Assembly (NCBI GenBank): GCA_016193385.1
Contig: JACPSF010000168.1
Span: 1 to 33,603 of the forward strand
Direction of reading: 5' to 3'
Length of the DNA: 33,603 bases
Source of the DNA: Deltaproteobacteria bacterium
Lineage (GTDB): Bacteria > Desulfobacterota_B > Binatia > UBA9968
Positions 24,790-32,549 of the stretch are shown here, piece after piece. The stretch's first letter is position 1, and each line of letters starts with the position of its first letter. Made by a program: the position numbers and the translations under genes. Under the pieces are notes generated by a model. That model was not told where the DNA came from and ran no database searches. It was given only the letters and a program-made list of their open reading frames with translations.

Positions 24790-26076
24790 ATGGCAAGTCG
24801 GCGCGTGGTCATTACCGGACGGGGCGTAGTTTCTCCCCTTGGGATCGGCATTGAGAAACACCGAGACGGTATCTTCTCCAACCGCTCTTATCTGCGGAAG
24901 AGTGAAGCGCTCGCTGCCATGCATTACCCCCCGGTGTGTGCGGGGGTCGTGCCGGATGAAGAACTGGTGAGCGCCATCGGCCTGATTCCGCCAAAACAGA
25001 AAAAGCTTATGAACCGGGCGGGCATCCTGGCCGCGATTGCGTCGGCGCTGGCCGCAAAGGAGGCCGGTCTGGGGAGAGACCAAATGGACCCGACACGCAT
25101 CGGAATTTGCCTTGCTTCGTGGTTCACTTTTTATCATCTCCCTTCCTATCTCCGGTACTTGGCAGAGACCGAGTCAAAGCGGGGGTCCCGAGTGATGGAT
25201 GCACAAAAGGCTAATACCGGGTGGCTCGAAAGGATGAATCCCATTGATTTTTCCCTTAAGGTCCTTCCCAACCTAACCGCAGGCCATTTGGCGATTTTCC
25301 ATCAGGCCCAAGGAGGTACCCGGATGATTGCGGATGGCTGGCGCGGGGGACTCCTCGCCGTAGCACAGGCGGCGCAGCTGATCCGGGACGGCGATGTCGA
25401 TGTGGTGCTGGCCGGGGGCGCTGAATCGCCTCTGGAGGAAGGGATATTTTGTGATCTGTGTATATTGCCAGTGCTGGCGCGAGATGGAGATAGGATAGAC
25501 GGCCTTTGTAGACCTTTTGATGTTTCCAGGTGCGGGACAGTGCTTGGCGAGGGGGCCGGTGTTGTCGTGTTGGAAGAACGGGATCATGCGCTCCAGCGTA
25601 AAGCCACTCTGTACGGCGAGGTGATCGGGTCGGGCAGTGCGGGGTCTGGGGCCGACGGAAATACCGAGAAGGCTCTTACCCGTTCTATGTCGCAAGCTAT
25701 GTCGAAATGCGAACTGGGCGCAGACGCGGTAGGTTTCATCCACGCCAATGGGGATTCTACTCAGGAAAATGACCGGGCGGAATGGAGAGCCATTGATTGT
25801 GTCTTTGGACCTCAAGTGGCAGCAGTGCCGGTGACGGCGACAAAATCTCTCCACGGGCATCTCCTGTCGGCCTCCGGCGCCGTGGAGCTTATCAGTTCTC
25901 TCCTCATACTTGACAAAGGCATGATTCCACCTATCGCCTACTGTGATCGTCCAGATCCTGAATGCCCTTTAGACTTGGTAAGGGGAATGCCAAGAGCTAA
26001 GCAGAGGATGAGAACAGTTTTGCTCAACGCGGTCGGCCTGTTTGGCGAAGCGGCAAGTCTGGTTGTCAAGAGGTAG
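24790..26076 (+). CDS. Ketosynthase-like chain-length factor (no active-site Cys)
   Basis: The 428-residue protein has thiolase fold and KS landmarks: VVITGRGVVSPLG, RDGDVDVVLAGGAE, LGEGAGVVVLEE and KSLHGHLLSASGAVEL. At the nucleophile position there is Trp184 (IADGWRGG) instead of Cys. The first His is replaced by Asn320 (HANGDSTQEND, versus NAHGTST in the partner), while His357 remains. This is the pattern of a chain-length factor or KS-beta, which pairs with an active KS and shapes chain length without condensing. The active partner is the KS at 26589. ATG 24790 is four bases after the DH1 stop. Loss of both residues argues against independent condensation. Confidence 0.85.
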   Translation: MASRRVVITGRGVVSPLGIGIEKHRDGIFSNRSYLRKSEALAAMHYPPVCAGVVPDEELVSAIGLIPPKQKKLMNRAGILAAIASALAAKEAGLGRDQMDPTRIGICLASWFTFYHLPSYLRYLAETESKRGSRVMDAQKANTGWLERMNPIDFSLKVLPNLTAGHLAIFHQAQGGTRMIADGWRGGLLAVAQAAQLIRDGDVDVVLAGGAESPLEEGIFCDLCILPVLARDGDRIDGLCRPFDVSRCGTVLGEGAGVVVLEERDHALQRKATLYGEVIGSGSAGSGADGNTEKALTRSMSQAMSKCELGADAVGFIHANGDSTQENDRAEWRAIDCVFGPQVAAVPVTATKSLHGHLLSASGAVELISSLLILDKGMIPPIAYCDRPDPECPLDLVRGMPRAKQRMRTVLLNAVGLFGEAASLVVKR

Positions 26077-26080
26077 GTCA

Positions 26081-26566
26081 GTGCGTTTTGTCCTTTTTGA
26101 TCGTATCGTGGAGTTAAAAAAGGGGCAGGAGGCTAAATTCCTTAAAAACGTAAGTCAAAGCGAGGACTTTTTCATGGATCACTTCCCGGGATATCCCGTA
26201 GTCCCTGGGTCTGTCGTGCTCGGAACCTTCGAACAGGGAGCGGAGATCTTTCTGGCAGTGACCCATGATTTTACCCTTCGCCCGGTATTGCAACGGATCG
26301 CAAAAGCAAGCTTTAGACATTTTGTGCTGCCCGGTGATCAGCTTGAGATCCATTTAAGCCTAGAGGCGGATTCTCCTCTGGAGGTCCGGGCCGAAGCCAG
26401 TGTTCAGGGCAAGCGAGTAGCCGACGCGCGGCTGGAATTTGCTTTAATCAAGTTGGAAGATGACCCAACGGTGACGGAGGCGTGTCGTCGCCTTCAAGAC
26501 CTGTATGAAGTCCTCACTTCCAATCCGCTCGTGAAAGCATGGGAACTTTGGGGTAGAGATTTGTGA
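26081..26566 (+). CDS. FabZ-like 3-hydroxyacyl-ACP dehydratase (DH2)
   Basis: The 161-residue hotdog protein begins at GTG 26081 (VRFVLFDRIVELKKG), with the classical DHFPGYPVVPG motif and catalytic His34. The residue 14 positions on, where FabZ has Glu, is Gly48 (VVLGTFEQG); the next Glu is residue 51. It thus keeps HFPG but not the acid, the reverse of DH1. FabZ active sites are built from His of one subunit and Glu of the other, so a DH1-DH2 heterodimer would have one complete site. It lies between the CLF and KS genes with a four-base spacer from the CLF. Confidence 0.82.
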   Translation: MRFVLFDRIVELKKGQEAKFLKNVSQSEDFFMDHFPGYPVVPGSVVLGTFEQGAEIFLAVTHDFTLRPVLQRIAKASFRHFVLPGDQLEIHLSLEADSPLEVRAEASVQGKRVADARLEFALIKLEDDPTVTEACRRLQDLYEVLTSNPLVKAWELWGRDL

Positions 26567-26588
26567 CTCTATCAGGAAGGTTGATTGT

Positions 26589-27875
26589 TTGTCGCTGAAC
26601 GGGTCACGGAGAGTAGCGATCACCGGGATGGGTCTCGTAACGCCGTTTGGGATAGGTATACAGCGTTACTGGGATTCAGTAATTGCTGGCAAATCGGCAA
26701 TTTCACGTATTCGCCACTTCGATCCGTCGGGCTTGCCCTGCCAGGTCGCGGGCTATCTGCCGGACGGGGAGCTTTATGGCCCCGATGGGAATTTGGATGC
26801 CGAGCCTCGGTTTACCTATTTCGCTTTGGTGGCCGCCCGCATGGCTTCGAAGGATGTAAGATGGCTTGATCACGTGTCGCTGGAACGCGCGGGAGTTTTT
26901 ATGGGTACGAGCGGTGAGAGAATAAGCCTCGGCGATTTTGCACGGGTAGCCTATGAGACACGGGGAGAGAACGGAGAGGTCTCGTCGAAAGAATTCGCGC
27001 GACGTTGGCGTGAGACGATAAAAGCGGATACGATTTCGCGCTTTCTGCCTCAGTACGCCGCAGCTCGTGTGGTCCGGGAATTCGGGATTTTGGGTCCAGT
27101 CACGACCTTTAATACCGCATGCACTTCGTCTGCGCACGCTATTGGTGAGGCGATGAGGGCGGTGAGGCGAGGTGATGTGGATTTGGCTGTCGCAGGAGGC
27201 AGCGAGTGCATTGTCTCCCATGTCGGTTTGCACATTTTTTGTCCGTTAGGCGTTTTATCCAGGCGGAATGAGCCTCCGGAAAAAGCTAGCCGCCCGTTTG
27301 ACTTGGAGCGGGATGGCTTTGTTCTCAGTGAAGGAGCAGGAATGCTTATCCTGGAGGATTTAGAGTCGGCCAAGGAGAGAGGAGTTCCGATCATGGCTGA
27401 ACTGGCAGGATACGGGACTTCGTGTGATGCTTACCGAATTACGGACGAAGCTCCGGACGGGCGGGGGGCTGTCCTAGCCATGCGCCGCGCGCTCGAAGAT
27501 GCAGCCGTTGTGCCCGATGACATTGATTACGTCAATGCTCACGGAACTTCCACCCCGATGAATGATCGTGTGGAAACTGTGGCCATTAAGACGGTCTTCG
27601 GTAAGCGCGCCTACCAGATCCCCGTGAGTTCCGTAAAGTCTATGCTCGGCCATTCGATCTCGGCCGCGGGAGCGATCGAACTGATCACCTGTGTTTTGGC
27701 TCTGCGGGATCAGATTCTTCCGCCCACGATCAATTGCGAGTTTCCCGACCCGGATTGCGATCTGGATTATGTCCCGAATCATGCCAGGCCGGCGCGGTTG
27801 CGCGTTGCCCTATCGAATTCTTTCGGTTTCGGGGGTCACAACGACTGCCTCGTGGTGACGCGCTTCGAGGGCTAA
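26589..27875 (+). CDS. Beta-ketoacyl-ACP synthase (KS, FabF type), catalytically intact
   Basis: This is a 428-residue condensing enzyme. The triad is complete: Cys178 in NTACTSSAHAIGEA, His318 in NAHGTSTPMND and His355 in KSMLGHSISAAG, with Lys350. It opens VAITGMGLVTPFGIGI and ends SNSFGFGGHNDCLVV. It condenses malonyl-ACP with the growing chain. With the Cys-less relative at 24790 it forms a KS-CLF pair of the type found in type II PKS and aryl-polyene clusters. The TTG start at 26589 has AGGAAGG about a dozen bases upstream and matches the family N-terminus. No malonyl transferase gene is visible, so FabD of primary metabolism is presumably shared. Confidence 0.93.
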   Translation: MSLNGSRRVAITGMGLVTPFGIGIQRYWDSVIAGKSAISRIRHFDPSGLPCQVAGYLPDGELYGPDGNLDAEPRFTYFALVAARMASKDVRWLDHVSLERAGVFMGTSGERISLGDFARVAYETRGENGEVSSKEFARRWRETIKADTISRFLPQYAAARVVREFGILGPVTTFNTACTSSAHAIGEAMRAVRRGDVDLAVAGGSECIVSHVGLHIFCPLGVLSRRNEPPEKASRPFDLERDGFVLSEGAGMLILEDLESAKERGVPIMAELAGYGTSCDAYRITDEAPDGRGAVLAMRRALEDAAVVPDDIDYVNAHGTSTPMNDRVETVAIKTVFGKRAYQIPVSSVKSMLGHSISAAGAIELITCVLALRDQILPPTINCEFPDPDCDLDYVPNHARPARLRVALSNSFGFGGHNDCLVVTRFEG

Positions 27876-27913
27876 GAGGCGGCACACATAATCGGACCTG
27901 AGGGAAAGTTCCC

Positions 27914-28874
27914 GTGACAAATTTGCTGGCGCAGATGCGCAGAGAAAACGAAAATGAGGAAGAGCCTCAAGTTGCGGAAGGGATTCACCGGGCCGGGACT
28001 TCGGAACGATGCGAAATTTCTGTCGTGATACCCCTTTTTAACGAAGCGAAAACGCTCGAGGATTTGCATGAGAGGCTGTCTGCTACGCTGCAAACTCTGA
28101 GCCGTTCGTACGAGATCATTTATGTTGATGATGGTAGCAGAGACGGGACCTATGAGATACTCCGAAAGTTGCACCAGCAGGATCCCAAGGTTAAAGTAAT
28201 TGTCTTCAATCGCAACTACGGTCAGCATGCGGCGGTTTTGTCTGGTTTTGGGAGAACTCAGGGAGAAGTCGTCGTCACCCTAGATGGAGACCTGCAGAAC
28301 CCGCCCGAGGAGATTCCGAAGCTTCTGCAAAAGCTGGGAGAAGGCTACGACGTCGTTGGAGGCTGGAGGAAAGATCGAGTGGATCCGCTTCTACGCCGCG
28401 TTTTGTCGGTTTTGATCAATCGCGTGACTTCGCTGATCGTCGGGGTTAAGATGAGGGACTACGGTTGCATCATCGAGCTTCGTACCGGCATTGGCTAACT
28501 GTTTCGCCGGTTCCGTGGCGGAGATTCCCGTCTCTCATGTTTCTCGTCCCTCGGGGCGCTCGAAGTACACCCCTTTCCGACTCCTGCGCCTCAACTTCGA
28601 TCTGCTTACAGGTTTTTCGCTTCTTCCCATCCAGTTAGTGGGTCTTTCGGGAATCCTGATCTCCCTTCTTGGTCTCGCGTTTGCTCTATTTCTGGCCATC
28701 CGCCGTCTCCTGGTAGGTCCTGAGGTGGAGGGCGTTTTCACCCTGTTCGCTATTCTCTTTTTTTTCGTCGGATTGCAGATCCTTGCCCTGGGGCTCATCG
28801 GGGAATATATTGGTCGAATCTATATGGAGGTACGACGCAGACCCAGGTATGTCATCAAGGAAATACTGGAGTGA
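27914..28874 (+). pseudogene. arnC: ArnC-like polyprenyl-phosphate glycosyltransferase (GT2), disrupted by internal deletion/frameshift
   Basis: The N-terminal GT2 domain is intact from GTG 27914: ISVVIPLFNEAKTLEDLHE, YVDDGSRDGT, FNRNYGQHAAVLSGF and TLDGDLQNPPEE. It runs to MRDYGC, whose Cys codon is 28466-28468, and then stops at 28498. The family continues in another frame from SSFVPALANCFAG to GEYIGRIYMEVRRRPRYV, including both C-terminal membrane helices, ending at 28874. Relative to E. coli ArnC as I recall it, about 53 bases between DYGC and FVP are missing, removing the MLRAYRR segment and shifting frame. An intact gene would put a formamido-sugar on undecaprenyl phosphate. A true mutation and an assembly fault both fit; a one-base error does not. 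Confidence 0.85.
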
Positions 28875-28950
28875 ATAGCGAATAGCAAATAGTGAATAGA
28901 TTGCTTTTCATTCTTAACCATTCGCCATTCGCAATTAGCCATTCGCCATG
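28872..28950. repeat. Heptamer repeat array with inverted halves (gaatagc-type)
   Basis: The left part has four near-heptamers (GTGAATA, GCGAATA, GCAAATA, GTGAATA). The right part has four inverted ones (ATTCGCC, ATTCGCA, ATTAGCC, ATTCGCC), around a 21-base centre. The array supplies the stop codon of the ArnC-like gene and reaches the start codon of the formyltransferase. It could fold as an imperfect hairpin. It resembles the short tandem heptamer repeats known from cyanobacteria and seen in other genomes. Confidence 0.75.
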
Positions 28951-29883
28951 AGAATTGCGGTTTTTGCTTATCACCAGATCGGCTATGAATGCCTGAACGT
29001 TCTTATCGAGGCGGGTGAAGAGGTTGTAGCTGTCGTCACCCATGAAGATGATCCGCGAGAAGAGGTATGGTTTTCCTCGGTGGCCCGACTCGCCCGCATG
29101 CACGAGCTTTCTGTCTACGCCCCTTCCAACCCCAATACCCCCGACTTCATCGGCTTGGTGCGCCGCCTTGCGCCGGACTTGATTTTATCCATTTATTACC
29201 GTCGCCTTTTATACAAAGAGTTGCTAGCGATACCCCCTCTCGGAGGTATCAATCTTCACGGCTCGCTTCTGCCCAAGTACCGCGGCCGTGCGCCGGTCAA
29301 TTGGGTTCTGGTTAATGGGGAGACGGAAACCGGGGTGACGCTTCATTACATGGTCGAGGAAGCCGACGCGGGAGACATCGTCGCTCAGAGAGCCGTGCCC
29401 ATAGACGAACAGGACTCGGCGCTTGACCTTTACAAAAAGATTATCGCTGCCGGCGCCGAACTTTTACGGGAGACCTTTCCGCTGATCAAGGAGGGCCGAG
29501 CTCCCAGGATTCCACAGGATTCGAGCCGGGCGACAAAGTTCGGTGGGAGGCGTCCCGAGGATGGAAAAATCCTCTGGGATTCGGCGGCCCGCTCGGTGTA
29601 TAATGTTATCCGGGCAGTGACCCATCCGTATCCAGGGGCTTTCACCTATTTTGGCGGGCGAAAGCTTTTTGTATGGCATGCCAGGGCGTTGCCTGGAGCG
29701 GCCAAGCATAAGGGTTTACCCGGGAGCGTGGAGGCTGTGGAAAAAGGTAACGGGATTTGGGTCAGGACCGGGGATGGCTCGCTTCTTTTAACCCGCGCAC
29801 AGTTTGAGGGGGAAGAGGAGATGCCGGCAGATGAGCTGGCGGCGCGCTACGGAATTTCGGTCGGGGCAAAGCTGGATCTGTGA
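28948..29883 (+). CDS. Stand-alone ArnA-type UDP-amino-sugar formyltransferase
   Basis: The 311-residue protein matches the N-terminal formyltransferase half of ArnA. Catalytic Asn102, His104 (INLHGSLLPKYRGRAP) and Asp140 (EEADAGDIV) fall at the same numbers as in E. coli ArnA. A formyltransferase C-terminal domain follows (RPEDGKILWD, TYFGGRKLFVW). The reaction would be transfer of formyl from N10-formyl-THF to the 4-amine of a UDP-sugar such as UDP-L-Ara4N. The decarboxylase half of ArnA is absent and no ArnB aminotransferase is in the window. The start codon directly follows the heptamer array. The stop overlaps the ArnD start (GTGA). Methionyl-tRNA formyltransferase is a relative but context argues against it. 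Confidence 0.9.
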   Translation: MRIAVFAYHQIGYECLNVLIEAGEEVVAVVTHEDDPREEVWFSSVARLARMHELSVYAPSNPNTPDFIGLVRRLAPDLILSIYYRRLLYKELLAIPPLGGINLHGSLLPKYRGRAPVNWVLVNGETETGVTLHYMVEEADAGDIVAQRAVPIDEQDSALDLYKKIIAAGAELLRETFPLIKEGRAPRIPQDSSRATKFGGRRPEDGKILWDSAARSVYNVIRAVTHPYPGAFTYFGGRKLFVWHARALPGAAKHKGLPGSVEAVEKGNGIWVRTGDGSLLLTRAQFEGEEEMPADELAARYGISVGAKLDL

Positions 29884-30779
29884 GCGTGCAACTTGCTATC
29901 CGAGTGGACGTGGACACGAACGTGGGGATCCGCGAAGGGGTCCCAAGGTTGCTCGAATTGTTCAGGCAATACGCTCTGCGGGCGAGCTTTTTCGTAAGCT
30001 TCGGCCCTGACCGTTCCGGACGAGCCATCAGGCGGCTCTGGCGCCCGTCTTTTCTCTTAAAGATGGTGCGCACGAACCCACTGCGCCTTTACGGCCTTAG
30101 GACCCTTCTTTCGGGCACGCTCCTTCCGTCGAAGCCTATTGGCGAAGGAGAGCCCGAACTCTTGCGTTCGATCCTTCAGGAAGGGCACGAAATTGGCATC
30201 CATGGTTATGATCACGTCCGCTGGCAAGACGGCATTGAATCTATGCAGCAAGGCGACATCGAATCGGAATTGAAAAAGAGTATGGATGCGTATGGGCGGA
30301 TTTTTGGCAAGCATCCATTGAGCACGGCTGCGCCAGGTTGGAGATGCACGTCCCTGAGCCTTGAAGTCCAGGAGCGCTTGGGTTTTCTATATGCGAGTGA
30401 CGTGCGGGGCAAGTTCCCTTTTTTTCCGGTACACAACGGTCGGACCCTCCAAACCCTTCAGATTCCGACGACGCTTCCTACCGCAGATGAGCTCATCGGA
30501 AGAGAGCGGGAATTGGCCAGCGTGTTTCTTTCCTCACTTGGGCCGGGATTGAATGTCCTCACGGTCCATGCGGAAGTAGAAGGGCGCGCTTATTTAGGTT
30601 TTTTCCGGGATTTCCTTGAAGGAGTCCTTGAGCGTAAAGCTGTCCCGGTCCCCCTTGGTGAGGTCGCGCAGTCGATTATGAAACGGAGTAGAGACGCCGT
30701 TCCTTGCCTTCCGGTACAGCGGGGAAAGGTGCCGGGGCGAAGCGGTTGGGTCGCCAGGCAAGGCGTTTTGGCAGCATAA
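29880..30779 (+). CDS. arnD: ArnD-like polyprenyl-phosphate-formamidosugar deformylase (NodB fold)
   Basis: The product has 299 residues. The opening LAIRVDVDTNVGIREGVPRLLELF, with Asp10 and Asp12, followed by SFFVSFGPDRSGRAIRR, FLLKMVRTNP, LYGLRTLLSGTL and EIGIHGYDHVRWQ, is the ArnD signature. The HxxxH metal pair is replaced by the ArnD-type HGYDH. ArnD removes the formyl group from undecaprenyl-phosphate-Ara4FN at the membrane, freeing the amine before ArnT acts. GTG 29880 overlaps the upstream stop by four bases, so formylation and deformylation are translationally coupled. A tail of about 25 basic and aliphatic residues beyond SIMKR is extra. Confidence 0.9.
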   Translation: MSVQLAIRVDVDTNVGIREGVPRLLELFRQYALRASFFVSFGPDRSGRAIRRLWRPSFLLKMVRTNPLRLYGLRTLLSGTLLPSKPIGEGEPELLRSILQEGHEIGIHGYDHVRWQDGIESMQQGDIESELKKSMDAYGRIFGKHPLSTAAPGWRCTSLSLEVQERLGFLYASDVRGKFPFFPVHNGRTLQTLQIPTTLPTADELIGRERELASVFLSSLGPGLNVLTVHAEVEGRAYLGFFRDFLEGVLERKAVPVPLGEVAQSIMKRSRDAVPCLPVQRGKVPGRSGWVARQGVLAA

Positions 30780-30816
30780 GAGATCGACGGGATTAGCTGG
30801 GAAGGAGACGAGGTCC

Positions 30817-31158
30817 ATGCCCATTTACGAATATAGGTGCCTTAACTGCAAAAAGATTTTTTCCTTTTTGGTTGGCGTAGTGGCGGATTGTGGAGAGCCG
30901 GCTTGCCCACGATGTGGGGGAAAGAAATTGGCGAAGCTGATCTCGAGGATCGCTCGTGTTAGGTCTCAAGATGCGGTTTTGGAGGACTTGGCCGACCCTG
31001 GCCGGGTAGGGAACTTGGAAGACCCAAAGGCGATGACCCGGTGGGCAAAGAAAATGGGCCGGACATTAGGCGAGGAGACGGGCGAGGACTTTGGCGACGA
31101 GATGGACGAAATGCTCGAAGGGTCGGCGGATGGAGAGGGCGATGCAGATGAAGAGTAG
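30817..31158 (+). CDS. FmdB-family zinc ribbon protein
   Basis: The 113-residue protein opens MPIYEYRCLNCKKIFSF, with CPRCGGKKLAKLIS about 25 residues on, the two CxxC pairs of an FmdB regulatory-type zinc ribbon. The rest is a charged, strongly acidic C-terminal tail (DEMDEMLEGSADGEGDADEE). GGAG at 30804-30807 precedes the ATG. Function of the family is poorly known, with regulatory or metal-handling roles proposed. It is widespread and may not belong to the polysaccharide pathway. Its end overlaps the start of the dehydrogenase gene, so the two are co-translated. Confidence 0.85.
   Translation: MPIYEYRCLNCKKIFSFLVGVVADCGEPACPRCGGKKLAKLISRIARVRSQDAVLEDLADPGRVGNLEDPKAMTRWAKKMGRTLGEETGEDFGDEMDEMLEGSADGEGDADEE
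31132..31139 (+). promoter_or_regulatory. Shine-Dalgarno-like site for the dehydrogenase gene
   Basis: GGAGAGGG inside the end of the FmdB gene lies eight bases before ATG 31148 and two before ATG 31142. The spacing favours 31148 as the start. Confidence 0.5.
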
Positions 31159-32446
31159 GAAGGAGGCGTTGAAGGAAAGAATCGTCCGTGGCAAAGCCAA
31201 GGTTTGTGTCTTGGGCCTGGGTTATGTCGGGCTTCCGCTCGCTATCAGGTTCGCCGAGGTTGGATTTCCGGTTTTTGGGATCGATACCGATGCTGAGAAG
31301 GTGGGAAAGATTAACCGCGGGATTTCCTATATTGATGGGGTTTCTCTGAACTTGCAAGAGCCGAGGATGCTTCGAGCCTCTACAGACTTTTCCCATTTGG
31401 GTGACGCGGATGCCGCGATTATTTGTGTGCCCACTCCCCTTAGCAAGACGAGGGATCCCGATCTCTCCCTCGTCCTGAAGGCCGCCCAGACTGTAGCGGA
31501 ACATCTCCATCCGGAGGAACTTATCGTCCTGGAAAGTACCACGTACCCTGGCACGACGCGGGAGCTTTTGCTGCCGCTCTTGGAGGAGCGGGGACTGAAA
31601 AGCGGCCAGGATTTCTTTCTCGCCTACTCGCCGGAGCGCGTGGATCCGGGTAATGAGATTTTCACTCTTGCCAACACGCCGAAAGTTATCGCAGGCATCA
31701 GCCCGAGCTGCCTGGAATTGGGTCAAACACTCTACAGCCAGATCGTACAGAGAGTGGTTCCAGTGAGCACCACAGATACCGCGGAAATCGTAAAGCTCTT
31801 GGAGAACACCTTTCGCAGTGTTAACATCGCCCTGGTCAATGAATTCGCAATTATGTGCGATCGGTTAGGGCTGAATGTCTGGGAGGTCATCCAAGCGGCG
31901 GCGACGAAGCCCTTTGGCTTTATGCCGTTCTTTCCCGGTCCCGGACTCGGCGGTCATTGCATCCCGGTCGATCCCCATTATCTTTCCTGGAAACTCAGAC
32001 TTTTAGCGTACAAGGCCCGGTCGATCGACCTGGCAGATGAAATCAACCAGGAGATGCCGCGGTTTGTTGCGGAAAAGGTCGGGGAGGCTCTCAATCGTCA
32101 GCGAAAGAGCGTGAACGGTTCGAAAATTCTGATCTTGGGCGTAGCCTATAAAAAAGATTCGGCTGACGTGCGGGAGTCTCCTGCGCTGGATGTCATGAAT
32201 CTACTTCACCAGAAGGGGGGCCACATTTCTTACCATGACCCTTGGGTTCCCCGTCTGTCTTTTGACGGCCGCGATCTTGGCTCGGTTCCTTTAGATGCGG
32301 AGACTTTATCCACCGCTGATGTCGTCGTGGTAACAACCGACCATAGTCAGTTCAATGCGGGTGAGGTCGTGGAGCATTCTCGCTTGGTCATAGATGCGCG
32401 GAATCTAACACATGGCATAGAGTCCGCAAAAATTGTCAGGCTCTAG
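31148..32446 (+). CDS. wbpA: UDP-N-acetylglucosamine 6-dehydrogenase (WbpA-like)
   Basis: The 432-residue UDP-glucose/GDP-mannose dehydrogenase-family protein has the N-terminal NAD loop CVLGLGYVGLPLA, CVPTPL, ESTTYPGTT and AYSPERVDPG. The catalytic Cys271 is in GPGLGGHCIPVDPHYLSWK, and the C-terminal UDP-binding part has LGVAYKKDSADVRESP. The length and the PHYLSWK ending of the Cys motif match WbpA/TviB-type enzymes, which oxidise UDP-GlcNAc to UDP-GlcNAcA, more than UDP-glucose dehydrogenase. It would supply an acidic amino sugar to the polymer. Starts at 31142 or 31130 are possible. It is the last gene before the terminator. Confidence 0.88.
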   Translation: MKSRKEALKERIVRGKAKVCVLGLGYVGLPLAIRFAEVGFPVFGIDTDAEKVGKINRGISYIDGVSLNLQEPRMLRASTDFSHLGDADAAIICVPTPLSKTRDPDLSLVLKAAQTVAEHLHPEELIVLESTTYPGTTRELLLPLLEERGLKSGQDFFLAYSPERVDPGNEIFTLANTPKVIAGISPSCLELGQTLYSQIVQRVVPVSTTDTAEIVKLLENTFRSVNIALVNEFAIMCDRLGLNVWEVIQAAATKPFGFMPFFPGPGLGGHCIPVDPHYLSWKLRLLAYKARSIDLADEINQEMPRFVAEKVGEALNRQRKSVNGSKILILGVAYKKDSADVRESPALDVMNLLHQKGGHISYHDPWVPRLSFDGRDLGSVPLDAETLSTADVVVVTTDHSQFNAGEVVEHSRLVIDARNLTHGIESAKIVRL

Positions 32447-32492
32447 GGGGATAAGCGTAGAATTTTCTTGACATAAGGTAGCGCCCCTTGTT

Positions 32493-32536
32493 AAAGGGCC
32501 TTCTGGTGTTCCCCAGACCAGAAGGCCCTTTTTTTT
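32493..32536 (+). terminator. Strong intrinsic terminator
   Basis: A perfect 15-base-pair stem (AAAGGGCCTTCTGGT and its complement at 32517-32531) with a nine-base loop is followed by an eight-T run. It lies 47 bases after the dehydrogenase stop and closes the long + strand operon. It is the only clear intrinsic terminator in the window. Confidence 0.93.
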
Positions 32537-32549
32537 GACGGGAGGGACT

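Noticed and set aside
20170..27875. Plain aryl-polyene cluster
   Set aside because: The KS-CLF and DH pairs fit, but a FabL-like enoyl reductase is present, and no exporter, LolA-like, thioesterase or ammonia-lyase gene is seen, so I keep a broader description.
28948..29883. Methionyl-tRNA formyltransferase (fmt)
   Set aside because: Catalytic residues alone would allow it, but ArnA-type motif numbering and the overlap with an ArnD-like gene favour a sugar formyltransferase; no def gene is adjacent.
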